DNA of 64,000 bases, taken from positions 57,630 through 121,629 of the forward strand of contig CABQLY010000006.1 in NCBI GenBank assembly GCA_902465155.1, read 5' to 3'. Within the stretch, counting starts at the first letter, position 1. Every line of letters begins with the position of its first letter. This DNA comes from an uncultured Oscillospiraceae bacterium. GTDB lineage: Bacteria > Bacillota > Clostridia > Oscillospirales > Acutalibacteraceae. The notes below the pieces were generated by a model. That model saw only the letters and a program-made list of their open reading frames with translations, made no database searches and was not told where the DNA came from. The position numbers and the translations under genes are program-made. This document shows, piece by piece, positions 16,645 to 24,742 of the stretch.

Positions 16645-17178
16645 GTGGCAACCTTGAATATTGTTTTGGTAGAGCCCGAAATTCCGCAAAATACGGGCAA
16701 TATTGCCCGTACCTGCGCCGCTACCGGCGCGCGGCTGCACATTGTGCGCCCCATGGGCTTTAAAATTGACGATAAAAAGCTAAAGCGCGCCGGGCTGGAT
16801 TACTGGCACCTTTTAGATACTACCTATTACGACAGTACCGACGAGCTTTTTTTAAAAAATCCTAACGCCGCGTTTTACTATTTTACCACCAAAGCCCGGC
16901 AGGTTTACGCCAATGTTTGTTACCCCAACAACTGCTTTTTGGTTTTTGGCAAAGAAACCAAGGGCCTGCCCGAACCGCTGCTGCTAAAGAACAAGGAAAG
17001 CTGCGTGCGGGTGCCAATGGTAGAGGGGGCGCGCAGCCTAAACCTTTCTAACACCGTGGCGCTGGCGGCGTACGAGGTTTTGCGCCAATGGCAGTTTCCG
17101 CAGCTGCAAAACGCCGGCCGGCTGCATTTGTATAATTGGGATACCGGCGAGCTGTTAGAAACCCCGCTGCCGGGCTAA
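16645..17178 (+). CDS. trmL: tRNA (cytidine(34)-2'-O)-methyltransferase
   Basis: This SPOUT methyltransferase modifies the wobble base of tRNA-Leu. The 178-residue protein shows all three knot motifs: PEIPQNTGNIAR at the N-terminus, VFGKETKGLP in the middle and RSLNLSNTVALAAYEVLRQ near the end. I chose the GTG at 16645, 4 bp after the manA stop. The stop codon lies inside one copy of a 22 bp direct repeat whose other copy is 160 bp downstream. Confidence 0.93.
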   Translation: MATLNIVLVEPEIPQNTGNIARTCAATGARLHIVRPMGFKIDDKKLKRAGLDYWHLLDTTYYDSTDELFLKNPNAAFYYFTTKARQVYANVCYPNNCFLVFGKETKGLPEPLLLKNKESCVRVPMVEGARSLNLSNTVALAAYEVLRQWQFPQLQNAGRLHLYNWDTGELLETPLPG

Positions 17179-17353
17179 GCCGGCAAAAGCCTGCATTTAG
17201 TTGGCAAAGGCCCAAAGCTTAATAGCCAAAAGCTTTGGCGGCGCAGGTAATTTTGTTTTGCAATACGGCAAAAAAAGGCCAAAACGGCCGAAAAACAAGG
17301 CCCAAAATGCCCGCCGCCGAAAGCCCTTTAACCGGGCTAAGCCGGCAAAAGCC
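17170..17353. repeat. Pair of 22 bp direct repeats around the trmL end
   Basis: CCGGGCTAAGCCGGCAAAAG plus CC occurs exactly at 17170-17191 and at 17332-17353. The first copy contains the trmL stop codon. The 338 bp gap after trmL (17179-17516) otherwise has no gene and is rich in CCAAAA and GGC motifs. A deletion between the copies by recombination would keep the stop codon. Confidence 0.7.
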
Positions 17354-17516
17354 AAACCGCTTGCTTTGGCGGGCGCGGGCAGGTTTATTTTGCCGTAAGG
17401 CTAAAACGCCCTGCGCTTAGGCTTTTAACCCGTTGGCCGCTTAGCGCCAAAAACCGTTTTGGCTTAAATTTTAAAGTTTATTTGTTTGTTAAAATGTTTG
17501 TGATTAAGGAAAATTT

Positions 17517-18437
17517 ATGCTGTTTCATGTAATAACCGTTTCTAAGCAGGTGCTGGTGCTGTTTATTTTAATTGGCATTGGCTTTTTGCTGGCAAAGCTA
17601 AAGGTAATGAGCAAGGAGGGCGCGCGTGTTTGCTCCGACCTTGCTTTGTACCTTGCAACCCCCTGTGTTATTTTAAAATCCTTTTCCCGCAGCTTTAACC
17701 CCGAAATGCTAACGGGGTTTTTGGTTTGTTTGGCCGCCGCGGTTGGTATTCACCTGTTTGGCATTGTGCTGGGGTGGCTGCTGTTTCGCCGGTCCGAGGA
17801 GAATACCCGCCGGGTATTACGCTTTGCGGCGGTTTTTTCTAACGCCGGGTTTATGGCAATTCCGCTGCAGCAGGCCGTTTTGGGCGAGGTTGGCGTGTTC
17901 TACGGCGCCTCGTACATTGCGGTGTTCAACCTGTTTATGTGGACCTACGGGCTGTATGCAATCAGCGGCGACAAAACTCAGTTAAGCCTTAAAAAAATTG
18001 TAATAAACCCCGGGGTGTTCTCGGTTTTTTTAGGGTTTATTTTGTTTTTGTGCCGGGTGCAGCTGCCCGAGCTTATTTTAAAGCCGGTAGAATTTTTAGC
18101 CGGGCTGAATACCCCGCTGCCAATGCTGGTAATTGGGTTTTATTTGGCCGGCAGCAATGTGTTAAAAAGCTTAAAAAGTCCGGCGGCCTTGCTGGCAATG
18201 GCGGTAAAGCTGTTGGTTATTCCGTTGGCGGCGCTGCTGGTTTTGCGGTTGTGCGGGCTTACGGGCAGCGTGCCGGTGGCAATGGTTATTGCGGCCAGCG
18301 CCCCTACGGCGGCCGCCACTACCATGTTTTCTGCCAAATACGGCCGCAATACCGAGCTTTCGGTAAATTTGGTTTCGGCAACAACCGTGCTTTCAATTTT
18401 AACAATGCCGCTGGTAATTGCTTTGGCGCAGCTGTAA
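17517..18437 (+). CDS. AEC family transporter (auxin efflux carrier-like)
   Basis: This 306-residue membrane protein has about ten hydrophobic segments and the inverted-repeat look of the AEC family, with family-typical stretches such as LYLATPCVILKSF, FSNAGFMAIPL and APTAAATTMFSAKYG. Members move small carboxylates such as malate or related metabolites; the substrate here cannot be told. It stands alone between trmL and prmA. The start ATG has AAGGAAAA upstream, a modest ribosome site. Confidence 0.88.
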   Translation: MLFHVITVSKQVLVLFILIGIGFLLAKLKVMSKEGARVCSDLALYLATPCVILKSFSRSFNPEMLTGFLVCLAAAVGIHLFGIVLGWLLFRRSEENTRRVLRFAAVFSNAGFMAIPLQQAVLGEVGVFYGASYIAVFNLFMWTYGLYAISGDKTQLSLKKIVINPGVFSVFLGFILFLCRVQLPELILKPVEFLAGLNTPLPMLVIGFYLAGSNVLKSLKSPAALLAMAVKLLVIPLAALLVLRLCGLTGSVPVAMVIAASAPTAAATTMFSAKYGRNTELSVNLVSATTVLSILTMPLVIALAQL

Positions 18438-18878
18438 CGCCCAAGGCGGCCGCTTGGTAAAGAGGCACCCGCCGTAAAAATTGCCGAGAATAATCTCCGT
18501 AACAATTACAGTAAGCAATTACAGTAAACAATTACAGCAAACAATTGCTGTAAGCACCCGCCGCGCAAAAATTAGGTAAATAACCGCGGTAAACAGCTGC
18601 CGCGCAATAATGGGGCGGGCAAAATTTGCCCGGTGCCGGCTTTGCCGGGCTAAAAACTAAAAAGCCCTTTGGCCGGCGGGCTTTGCCGGGCTAAAAAGGC
18701 GTTGAATTTGCCGGCTGCCGGGGCAGGGCCGCCTAAAGGGCAAAACGGTTTAATGGGGGCGGGCCCGGCAAAACGCATTTTATTTGACAAACAGCCTGCC
18801 CGTGTGGTAAGATATTTTGGAACAAATTTGGCGCTTTTGCCCTTTGCGGGTGGGCGCGAACCGGGAAAGAGGTACCCA
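18438..18878. repeat. Intergenic region with four 13 bp tandem repeats
   Basis: This 441 bp gap has no gene. At 18503-18554 there are four 13 bp units of the form CAATTACAGTAAG; the last is diverged to CAATTGCTGTAAG. Downstream, two copies of a GGGCTTTGCCGGGCTAAAAA-like block lie at about 18637-18700. The prmA promoter lies at the right end. Confidence 0.7.
18784..18813 (+). promoter_or_regulatory. Promoter of prmA
   Basis: TTGACA (18784-18789), an 18 bp spacer and TAAGAT (18808-18813) lie about 65 bp before the prmA start. It probably drives prmA and prfB. Confidence 0.75.
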
Positions 18879-19802
18879 ATGGTTTGGACAGAAATTAAAT
18901 TAAAAATTCCAACCCACCGCGCCGAGGAGGCAGCCGGCATTGCCAACATGGTAGTGCCCTACGGCCTGTATTTAGAGGATTACTCGGACTTAGAGCAGCA
19001 GGCGGTAGAAATAGCGCATATTGATTTAATAGACGAGGAGCTGCTGCAAAAAAATCGCGACGAGGCAGTAATCCACCTGTATTTGCCCAGCAACGAAAAC
19101 GCGCGGGAAAGCCTGAGCTTTTTAAAAGAGCGGTTTGAGGCGGCCAATATTCCCTTTCAAGCCGACACCGGCAAGGTAGACCCCAAGGATTTTGAAAATA
19201 ACTGGAAAAAATACTTTAAAAGCACCGAAATTGGCCAACGGCTTTGCATTTGCCCCAGCTGGGAGCAATACAATAATAAAGAAAACCGCAGGGTGCTTAA
19301 AATAGACCCCGGCGCCGCCTTTGGCACCGGCACCCACGCAACCACCGCCATGTGTTTGGCGCTGTTAGACCAATTTGCTGCCCCCGGCCAAACGGTTTTG
19401 GATATTGGCTGCGGCAGCGGAATTTTATCAATTGCCGCGGTGCTGCTGGGGGCCGAGCGCGCCACCGGTATTGACATTGACCCGGTTGCCGTAAAGGTAG
19501 CGCAGGAGAATGCCGCGTTAAACGGCCTTTCGGCCAAAACCGAGTTTTTGGTTGGCAATTTAAACAAAGAAATTACCAACCGTTACAGCGTTGTTTGCGC
19601 CAATATTGTGGCCGATGTTATTATGGCCTTAGCGCCGGATGTACCGGGCCTGTTGGTGCCGGGCGGGCGCTTTTTGTGCTCCGGGATTATTGATTCCCGC
19701 GCCGAGGAGGTTCGCGCCGCGCTGCTGCAGGCCGGTCTGCAAATAACCAACACCGTAACCGAAAGCAACTGGGTTGCCTTTGCTGCAGCCGTTGCGCAGT
19801 AA
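18879..19802 (+). CDS. prmA: Ribosomal protein L11 methyltransferase
   Basis: PrmA trimethylates lysines of ribosomal protein L11. The 308-residue protein has the N-terminal L11-recognition domain (MVWTEIKLKIPTHRAEEA) and a C-terminal class I SAM-binding domain with FGTGTHATTAMCLALLD and VLDIGCGSGILSIAA. The ATG at 18879 is the only start that fits the family; a GAAAGAGG site precedes it. The prfB gene follows after 21 bp, so the two translation genes are probably one operon. Confidence 0.95.
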   Translation: MVWTEIKLKIPTHRAEEAAGIANMVVPYGLYLEDYSDLEQQAVEIAHIDLIDEELLQKNRDEAVIHLYLPSNENARESLSFLKERFEAANIPFQADTGKVDPKDFENNWKKYFKSTEIGQRLCICPSWEQYNNKENRRVLKIDPGAAFGTGTHATTAMCLALLDQFAAPGQTVLDIGCGSGILSIAAVLLGAERATGIDIDPVAVKVAQENAALNGLSAKTEFLVGNLNKEITNRYSVVCANIVADVIMALAPDVPGLLVPGGRFLCSGIIDSRAEEVRAALLQAGLQITNTVTESNWVAFAAAVAQ

Positions 19803-19823
19803 TAAATGTAAACGGAGAACACT

Positions 19824-20939
19824 ATGTTAGAATTTGAGGAACAAAAGTTAAAACTTAGCGGGGCCGAGCCCGAACTGCAAAATTTGTGCGACGCTATTTC
19901 CCCCAAAAAGCTGGCGGCCGAAATTGAGGAGCTGGAGGCCAAAACCACGCAGCCCGGCTTTTGGGATAACCGCGAGGGCTCGGAAAAAACGCTTAAAACC
20001 ATTGGCGAAAAAAAGGCCAAGCTGGAAACCTACACCTCCCTTAAAGGGCTGTTTGACGACACCTTGACCTTGATTGAAATGGCCGATGAGGAGGGAGACC
20101 TTACCGTTTTAGATGAGGTAAAAGCAGATGTAGAGGCCTTTGAAAAGCGCTTGGCCTCGGCAACGCTTGCTACCCTGCTTACCGGCGAGTACGATAAAAA
20201 CAACGCTATTTTAACCTTTCACGCCGGTGCGGGCGGCACCGAGGCGCAGGACTGGAACGAAATGCTGGTTCGTATGTACACCCACTGGGCCGAAAAGCAC
20301 GGCTTTAACGCCAAAATGCTGGACTTTTTAGACGGTGACGAGGCCGGCCTGAAAAGCGCGGTGCTGCTGGTAGAGGGCACCAACGCCTACGGCTATTTAA
20401 AAAGCGAGCACGGGGTGCACCGCTTGGTGCGGGTTTCCCCGTTTGATTCCTCCGGCCGGCGCCACACCTCCTTTGCCTCGTTAGAGGTTATGCCCGAAAT
20501 TTCAGACGATACCGAAATTAACATTCGCCCAGAGGATTTAAAGGTAGATGTTTACCGCTCCAGTGGCGCGGGCGGGCAGCATGTTAACAAAACCTCCTCG
20601 GCCGTTCGAATGACGCACCTGCCAACCGGCATTGTGGTTGCCTGCCAAAACGAGCGCAGCCAGCACCAAAACCGCGAGGTCTGCTTAAAAATGCTAATGT
20701 CAAAGCTCATAGAAATTAAAGAGCGCGAGCATTTAGATAAAATTGAGGATATTAAGGGTGTACAAAAGGAGATTGCCTGGGGCTCGCAAATTCGCTCTTA
20801 TGTATTTATGCCGTACACCCTGGCAAAGGACCACCGCACCGGGTTTGAAAACGGTAACATTAACGCCGTTATGGACGGCGATTTAGACGGCTTTATTCAG
20901 GCCTATTTAAAAGCCGCCTCGAAGGGTGAATTAAAGTAA
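19824..20939 (+). CDS. prfB: Peptide chain release factor 2
   Basis: RF2 releases finished proteins at UGA and UAA codons. The 371-residue protein carries the tripeptide anticodon region SPFDSSGRRHTSFAS and the catalytic SGAGGQHVNKTSSAVR. Unusually for many bacteria, the frame is continuous from ATG: the CUUUGAC programmed frameshift site normally near codon 25 is absent. A GGAGAA site lies 7 bases before the start. It follows prmA by 21 bp. Confidence 0.96.
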   Translation: MLEFEEQKLKLSGAEPELQNLCDAISPKKLAAEIEELEAKTTQPGFWDNREGSEKTLKTIGEKKAKLETYTSLKGLFDDTLTLIEMADEEGDLTVLDEVKADVEAFEKRLASATLATLLTGEYDKNNAILTFHAGAGGTEAQDWNEMLVRMYTHWAEKHGFNAKMLDFLDGDEAGLKSAVLLVEGTNAYGYLKSEHGVHRLVRVSPFDSSGRRHTSFASLEVMPEISDDTEINIRPEDLKVDVYRSSGAGGQHVNKTSSAVRMTHLPTGIVVACQNERSQHQNREVCLKMLMSKLIEIKEREHLDKIEDIKGVQKEIAWGSQIRSYVFMPYTLAKDHRTGFENGNINAVMDGDLDGFIQAYLKAASKGELK

Positions 20940-21048
20940 TTTTAACGCTTTGAGCCGGCGGGCGCCGAACGCCGTGTAGGCTTAGTGCGGCTTTTGCCGC
21001 CTGCCCGGCCGGGTAACCCCTTTTTACAAAACTGCGGGAGGCATTGTT

Positions 21049-21873
21049 ATGCAAAATATTCAAGCCGTTATTTTTACCGCCATAGCCGCCGTTAGCGCGG
21101 TGTTTTTGCGGTGTATTCAATTAGCGTTTATGATAGAGCCTGCCACCGGCTTTACCGCCGATGATATGTTGGTTTTTAGTACGGCTGTTACCGTAATTAT
21201 TTTGCTGCTGTGCGTTGTTTGCGGCGTTATTACGCTGTTTGGCCGCGGCAGCAACGGCGAGGGCGCAAAGCCCAAACGCTCCTTTTTATTGGCCGGCGTT
21301 TGCCTTTTGCTGGGCTGCGCTTTAATGGTAGAGCCAATTTTAAACGGGGTGGCGGTTAACAATGTGCCGGGCGTTTTGTGTGTTTTAAGGCTTGCGGCAA
21401 TGCTGCTTTCGGGCGTTTGCTTTCTTTACGCCGGGGTTTGCCTGCTGTTTGGGTACCGCATTGCGCTGGGCCTTACGGTGGTGCCAACCGTTTTGTGGGT
21501 GCTGCGGCTTATGTGTACCTTTATCAGCTATACTGTTATGTCGAATATTACCGATAATTTTTACGATATTTGCAGCCTTATTTTTACCCTTTTGTTTTTT
21601 ATGTACCAAGGCAAAACCCTGTGCGGCGTTGGCAGCAAAAAGCGCGCGGCGTTTATGCGCATAACCGGCAGCATTGCGTTTATTATGAACCTAACGGCCG
21701 TACTGCCGCATTACCTTATTTCGGCCTTTGGGGTAACGGGCTTTGCACACCGCCCGGTAGACCACCCCGTAACCACCCTGCTGGTAACGGCGTACATAGC
21801 CGTTTGCCTTTGCACGGCGCGCGGAAAAGCTAAAGCCGGGGGCGCCGGGCCTGCCGGCAGCGCCGCAAAGTAA
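21049..21873 (+). CDS. Uncharacterised multi-pass membrane protein
   Basis: I do not recognise this 274-residue protein. It has about seven membrane helices spread over the whole length (for instance residues 1-27, 40-65, 82-100, 115-140, 145-165, 170-190, 205-230) and a short Gly/Ala/Lys tail. No enzyme motif is seen. A GGGAGG site lies 7 bases before the ATG. It lies 109 bp after prfB and may share its transcript. Confidence 0.72.
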   Translation: MQNIQAVIFTAIAAVSAVFLRCIQLAFMIEPATGFTADDMLVFSTAVTVIILLLCVVCGVITLFGRGSNGEGAKPKRSFLLAGVCLLLGCALMVEPILNGVAVNNVPGVLCVLRLAAMLLSGVCFLYAGVCLLFGYRIALGLTVVPTVLWVLRLMCTFISYTVMSNITDNFYDICSLIFTLLFFMYQGKTLCGVGSKKRAAFMRITGSIAFIMNLTAVLPHYLISAFGVTGFAHRPVDHPVTTLLVTAYIAVCLCTARGKAKAGGAGPAGSAAK

Positions 21874-22191
21874 CATTTAGCCAACGCCGCCGCGGTAAAA
21901 CCGTTTAGGGCTTGGCACCGCCCACCAAGGCGGGCAAAAAGGGCTTAAAAGGCCGCAAAAACAGCGCAACTCCGGCAAACTGCGTTTAGGGCCGCTGCTT
22001 TTGCAAGGGGCAGTTTTAGGTGTTCGGGGGTTAATTTTGCCGGCCCGGTTGCAGTAAATTTTAATTGCCCGGCACTGCCGGCAAAACCGTTTTGGGGTTT
22101 ATTTTTGCTTGCCTAAAATGCCGCAGTTTATTGGCGCAAAGCGCCGGGTTAAAACTTTTTGCCGCGGGGCAAACTAAAAAAGGTGATTTGA
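21874..22191. other. 318 bp gap before asnS
   Basis: This G+C-rich gap holds no gene. I looked for a T-box leader, which often controls aminoacyl-tRNA synthetase genes in Firmicutes, and did not see the conserved GGGTGGNACCGCG block. No clear promoter or hairpin terminator was found. Confidence 0.5.
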
Positions 22192-23586
22192 TTGAACAGA
22201 ATAACAATTGCCGAGCTAAAGCAGCAGCTGCCGGCCTTGGGCGGCCAAACCGTTACGGTGGCCGGTTGGGTACGCAGCCTGCGCAACGCTAAAAGCTTTG
22301 GCTTTTTAAATTTAAACGACGGCAGCTGTTTTTCCAGCGTGCAGGTTGTTTTTGAGCAAAGCAAGCTTACAAATTTTTTTGAAATTGCCCGGTTAAATGT
22401 TGGCGCCGCGGTAACGGTTACCGCAACGGTGCTGCTAACCCCGCGAAACCCGCAGCCGTTTGAGCTAAACGCCGCGGCCGTTACGGTAGAGGGGGCCTCC
22501 GCGCCCGATTACCCGCTGCAAAAAAAGCGGCACTCGTTAGAATTTTTGCGCGAGCAGGCCTACCTGCGGCCGCGCACCAATTTGTTTTCGGCCGTTTTTC
22601 GTATTCGCAGTACGGCCGCTTTTGCGCTGCACACCTTTTTTAACAGCCGCGGTTTTTTGTATGTGCACACCCCGTTAATTACCGCGTCCGACTGTGAGGG
22701 CGCCGGCGAAATGTTTCGCGTAACTACCCTAAACCCGCAAAATCCGCCGTTGGACGAAGCCGGGCGGGTAGACTACCGCAAAGACTTTTTTGGCAAACAA
22801 ACCAATTTAACCGTTTCCGGCCAGCTGGAGGGCGAAACCTTTGCGCAGGCCTTTGGCAAAATTTACACCTTTGGCCCAACCTTTCGGGCCGAAAATTCTA
22901 ACACCGCGCGGCACGCGGCCGAATTTTGGATGATTGAGCCGGAAATGGCCTTTGCCGATTTAAACGACAATATGCAGCTGGCGTGGGATATGCTGCAATT
23001 TGTTACCCGCACGGTGTTGGAGCAGTGCCCCGAGGAGCTGGAATTTTTAAACCGTTTTACCGATACCGGGCTGCTGCAGCGTTTAACCAACCTTACCCAA
23101 AGCAGCTACCGCTGCGTAACCTACACCAAAGCAATTCAGCTGCTGCAAAACAGCAAGGCTTCGTTCAATTACCCTGTTTTTTGGGGGTGCGATCTGCAAA
23201 CCGAGCACGAGCGTTGGCTTACCGAGCAGGCCTTTGGCGGCCCGGTGTTTGTAACCGATTACCCTAAAGAAATTAAATCCTTTTATATGCGGCTGAATAA
23301 CGACGGCAAAACCGTTGCGGCCATGGACCTTTTGGTTCCCGGCATTGGGGAAATTATTGGCGGCAGCCAGCGTGAGGAGCGGGCCGAGCTGCTGCAGCAG
23401 CGCATGGCCGAGTGCGGCCTAAAGCAGGAAAATTACAGCTGGTATTTAAACCTGCGGCGGTACGGCTCTACCAAGCACGCCGGGTTTGGTCTGGGGTTTG
23501 AGCGGCTTATTATGTATTTAACCGGCGTTGCCAATATTCGCGATGTTATTCCCTACCCGCGCACGGTTGGAAATGCCGAATATTAA
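22192..23586 (+). CDS. asnS: Asparaginyl-tRNA synthetase
   Basis: This class IIb synthetase charges tRNA-Asn. The 464-residue protein has the N-terminal OB fold (TVAGWVRSLRNAKSFGFLNL), motif 2 with FRAENSNTARHAAEFWMIEP and motif 3 GFGLGFERLIMYLTG, and the ending VIPYPRTVGNAEY is typical of bacterial AsnRS. The start is a TTG at 22192 with AAGGTGAT close upstream. No T-box is visible in the leader. Confidence 0.96.
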   Translation: MNRITIAELKQQLPALGGQTVTVAGWVRSLRNAKSFGFLNLNDGSCFSSVQVVFEQSKLTNFFEIARLNVGAAVTVTATVLLTPRNPQPFELNAAAVTVEGASAPDYPLQKKRHSLEFLREQAYLRPRTNLFSAVFRIRSTAAFALHTFFNSRGFLYVHTPLITASDCEGAGEMFRVTTLNPQNPPLDEAGRVDYRKDFFGKQTNLTVSGQLEGETFAQAFGKIYTFGPTFRAENSNTARHAAEFWMIEPEMAFADLNDNMQLAWDMLQFVTRTVLEQCPEELEFLNRFTDTGLLQRLTNLTQSSYRCVTYTKAIQLLQNSKASFNYPVFWGCDLQTEHERWLTEQAFGGPVFVTDYPKEIKSFYMRLNNDGKTVAAMDLLVPGIGEIIGGSQREERAELLQQRMAECGLKQENYSWYLNLRRYGSTKHAGFGLGFERLIMYLTGVANIRDVIPYPRTVGNAEY

Positions 23587-23607
23587 GGCAAATTAAAACA
23601 AAAACTG

Positions 23608-23652
23608 CCAAACCCGGCGCAGCCGGCAATTTAGCCGCTGTACCGGGTTTGG
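23608..23652. terminator. Hairpin after asnS
   Basis: A perfect 10 bp stem (CCAAACCCGG with CCGGGTTTGG) encloses a 25-base loop. The T-rich tail is on the minus strand (the + strand has A-rich DNA before the stem), so it would terminate leftward transcripts better than asnS itself. Confidence 0.5.
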
Positions 23653-23712
23653 CCGGCAGGGTGAATTATACTAATTGTAATATTGCGCTTTAAATTTGTA
23701 TATTAATAACTG

Positions 23713-23741
23713 TTGACTTTCGGGCCGCGGTTTGGTATAAT
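23713..23741 (+). promoter_or_regulatory. Promoter of tRNA-Leu
   Basis: TTGACT (23713-23718), 17 bp spacer, TATAAT (23736-23741), ending 22 bp before the tRNA. Confidence 0.85.
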
Positions 23742-23763
23742 AACTCTGTTATCGGTAAAATAT

Positions 23764-23847
23764 GCGAGTGTGCTGGAATCGGCAGACAGGCACGTTTGAG
23801 GGGCGTGTGTCTTTGGCGTACGGGTTCAAGTCCCGTCACTCGCACCA
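23764..23847 (+). tRNA. tRNA-Leu (anticodon GAG)
   Basis: The 84-base sequence folds as a class II tRNA. The acceptor stem GCGAGTG pairs with CACTCGC, the anticodon loop is TTTGAGG with anticodon GAG (reads CUC/CUU), a short variable arm is present, the T loop is GGTTCAAGTCC, and CCA is encoded. A consensus promoter precedes it and a terminator follows. Confidence 0.95.
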
Positions 23848-23849
23848 AA

Positions 23850-23880
23850 AATCCCGTCCACTTTGCTGGGCGGGATTTTT
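23850..23880 (+). terminator. Terminator of tRNA-Leu
   Basis: AAATCCCG pairs with CGGGATTT and is followed by TTTTATTT, directly after the encoded CCA. Confidence 0.88.
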
Positions 23881-23970
23881 ATTTAGCAATTTTATTTTTT
23901 GCCCTTACCCCAAAATAAAATTGACAACGGAATTTTTAGGGGAAACAGGTAAAAGGTAATTGGCAGGCAC

Positions 23971-23998
23971 TTTACAAAGCTTAATGATGTGTTATAAT
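23971..23998 (+). promoter_or_regulatory. Promoter of a small RNA
   Basis: TTTACA (23971-23976), 16 bp spacer, TATAAT (23993-23998). It lies just before a short structured RNA with its own terminator and no open reading frame. Confidence 0.7.
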
Positions 23999-24002
23999 AA
24001 AG

Positions 24003-24096
24003 GTGGATAAGGCGAACCGATAGACGGTTAGCCCCAAAATAATTCGTTCAAGATTTAACCGCTTAGCTTGCAGACCGGGCGGTTATTTCTTTTTTA
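24003..24096 (+). ncRNA. Small structured RNA, probable type I antitoxin
   Basis: A roughly 94-base transcript unit is defined by the promoter on its left and a terminator (AACCGC with GCGGTT, then ATTTCTTTTTT) on its right. A 5' hairpin forms around AACCGATAGACGGTT. No coding frame is present. Its 3' end overlaps, in antisense, the end of a tiny hydrophobic frame on the minus strand. This layout resembles the ratA/txpA type of antitoxin RNA in Firmicutes, and the 5' hairpin looks like one I have seen with small holin-like toxins. The role is inferred; an independent sRNA is possible. Confidence 0.6.
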
Positions 24097-24156
24097 TTTT
24101 CAATATATAACCCGCAGCAAAAATAATTATTAAAATGATATATCAGCTTGTTCCAC
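24083..24156 (-). pseudogene. Frameshifted mini-toxin, type I TA remnant
   Basis: On the minus strand a GTG start at 24156 has AAGGGGGT upstream, partly buried in a CCCCT/AGGGG hairpin, as is common in type I toxin mRNAs. The frame reads VEQADISF and stops. With one T added to the TTTT run (plus-strand AAAA at 24132-24135), it continues as a 24-residue peptide with a hydrophobic core LIIIFAAGYIL and a lysine tail KIKKK, ending at 24083. This is the size and layout of small membrane toxins. As written the gene is broken; a sequencing error would restore it. Confidence 0.5.
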
Positions 24157-24516
24157 CGGCAACACCCCCTTGCAGGGGCAAGACTGAACCATTTCACACG
24201 CATTGGAACACCGATTTTAAGAAAAATTTTAAATGCGGGCCTTGTGAAAAACCTTGGTAATTCGTTAGGATTATCAAGGTTTTATAGCACACCCTAAATT
24301 TGTTTTCTTTAAAATTCTGCAACCTAAAAGGCGCAAAAAGGCGAGCAGTTTTTTGGTGCGGAAAATGCCGTAAGGCTGTAACGCCTTACAAAGTTGGCGA
24401 ACAAAAAATAGCTGTTATTTTGCCTTTTTCGGCGGGTTTGGTTGTGTGCGCCGTGGTTAATCGCCTACCGTTTTAGGGCTTTAGGCCCACCTTATTACAT
24501 GGCCTATTAAACAGCC

Positions 24517-24553
24517 CCGGCAGATTTTGCAGCCGCTTTTCTGCCGGTTTTTT
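24517..24553 (+). terminator. Rightward terminator without an upstream gene
   Basis: CCGGCAG pairs with CTGCCGG around a 17-base loop and is followed by seven Ts. No intact rightward gene lies before it, which fits gene loss in this region. Confidence 0.7.
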
Positions 24554-24669
24554 GCGGCTTTGCTGTTTTAACCGGCGGGGATATTCTTATGGCGTTAATT
24601 TGGGGGTTCCTTGCCCTACCGGCCCTAAAATTTGCCCTTTTAAAAATAAAATATTTTGTAAAAGGGGTA

Positions 24670-24698
24670 TTGACATTTTGCAGCAGAGTAGTTATAAT
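24670..24698 (+). promoter_or_regulatory. Promoter of the TetR/ABC operon
   Basis: Perfect TTGACA (24670-24675), 17 bp spacer and TATAAT (24693-24698), about 45 bp before the TetR start. Two GTTATGAA copies (at about 24707 and 24720) downstream of the -10 box could be operator half-sites. Confidence 0.88.
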
Positions 24699-24742
24699 AA
24701 TAACGGCGTTATGAAACAGTGTTATGAATAAACGGTGAGAGT

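Larger units (their letters stand above)
24097..24742. other. Gene-poor region with hairpins
   Basis: Apart from the toxin remnant at its left end, this ~640 bp region has no supported gene. It contains a long imperfect inverted repeat (AAAACCTTG ... CAAGGTTTT, about 24248-24284), a GTAAGGC/GCCTTAC hairpin at about 24370-24395 and a terminator at 24517-24553. The right end is the promoter and leader of the TetR gene. It may be the remains of a lost gene. Confidence 0.5.

Noticed and set aside
21874..22191. Possible T-box leader of asnS.
   Set aside because: No T-box consensus, specifier loop or antiterminator could be found.
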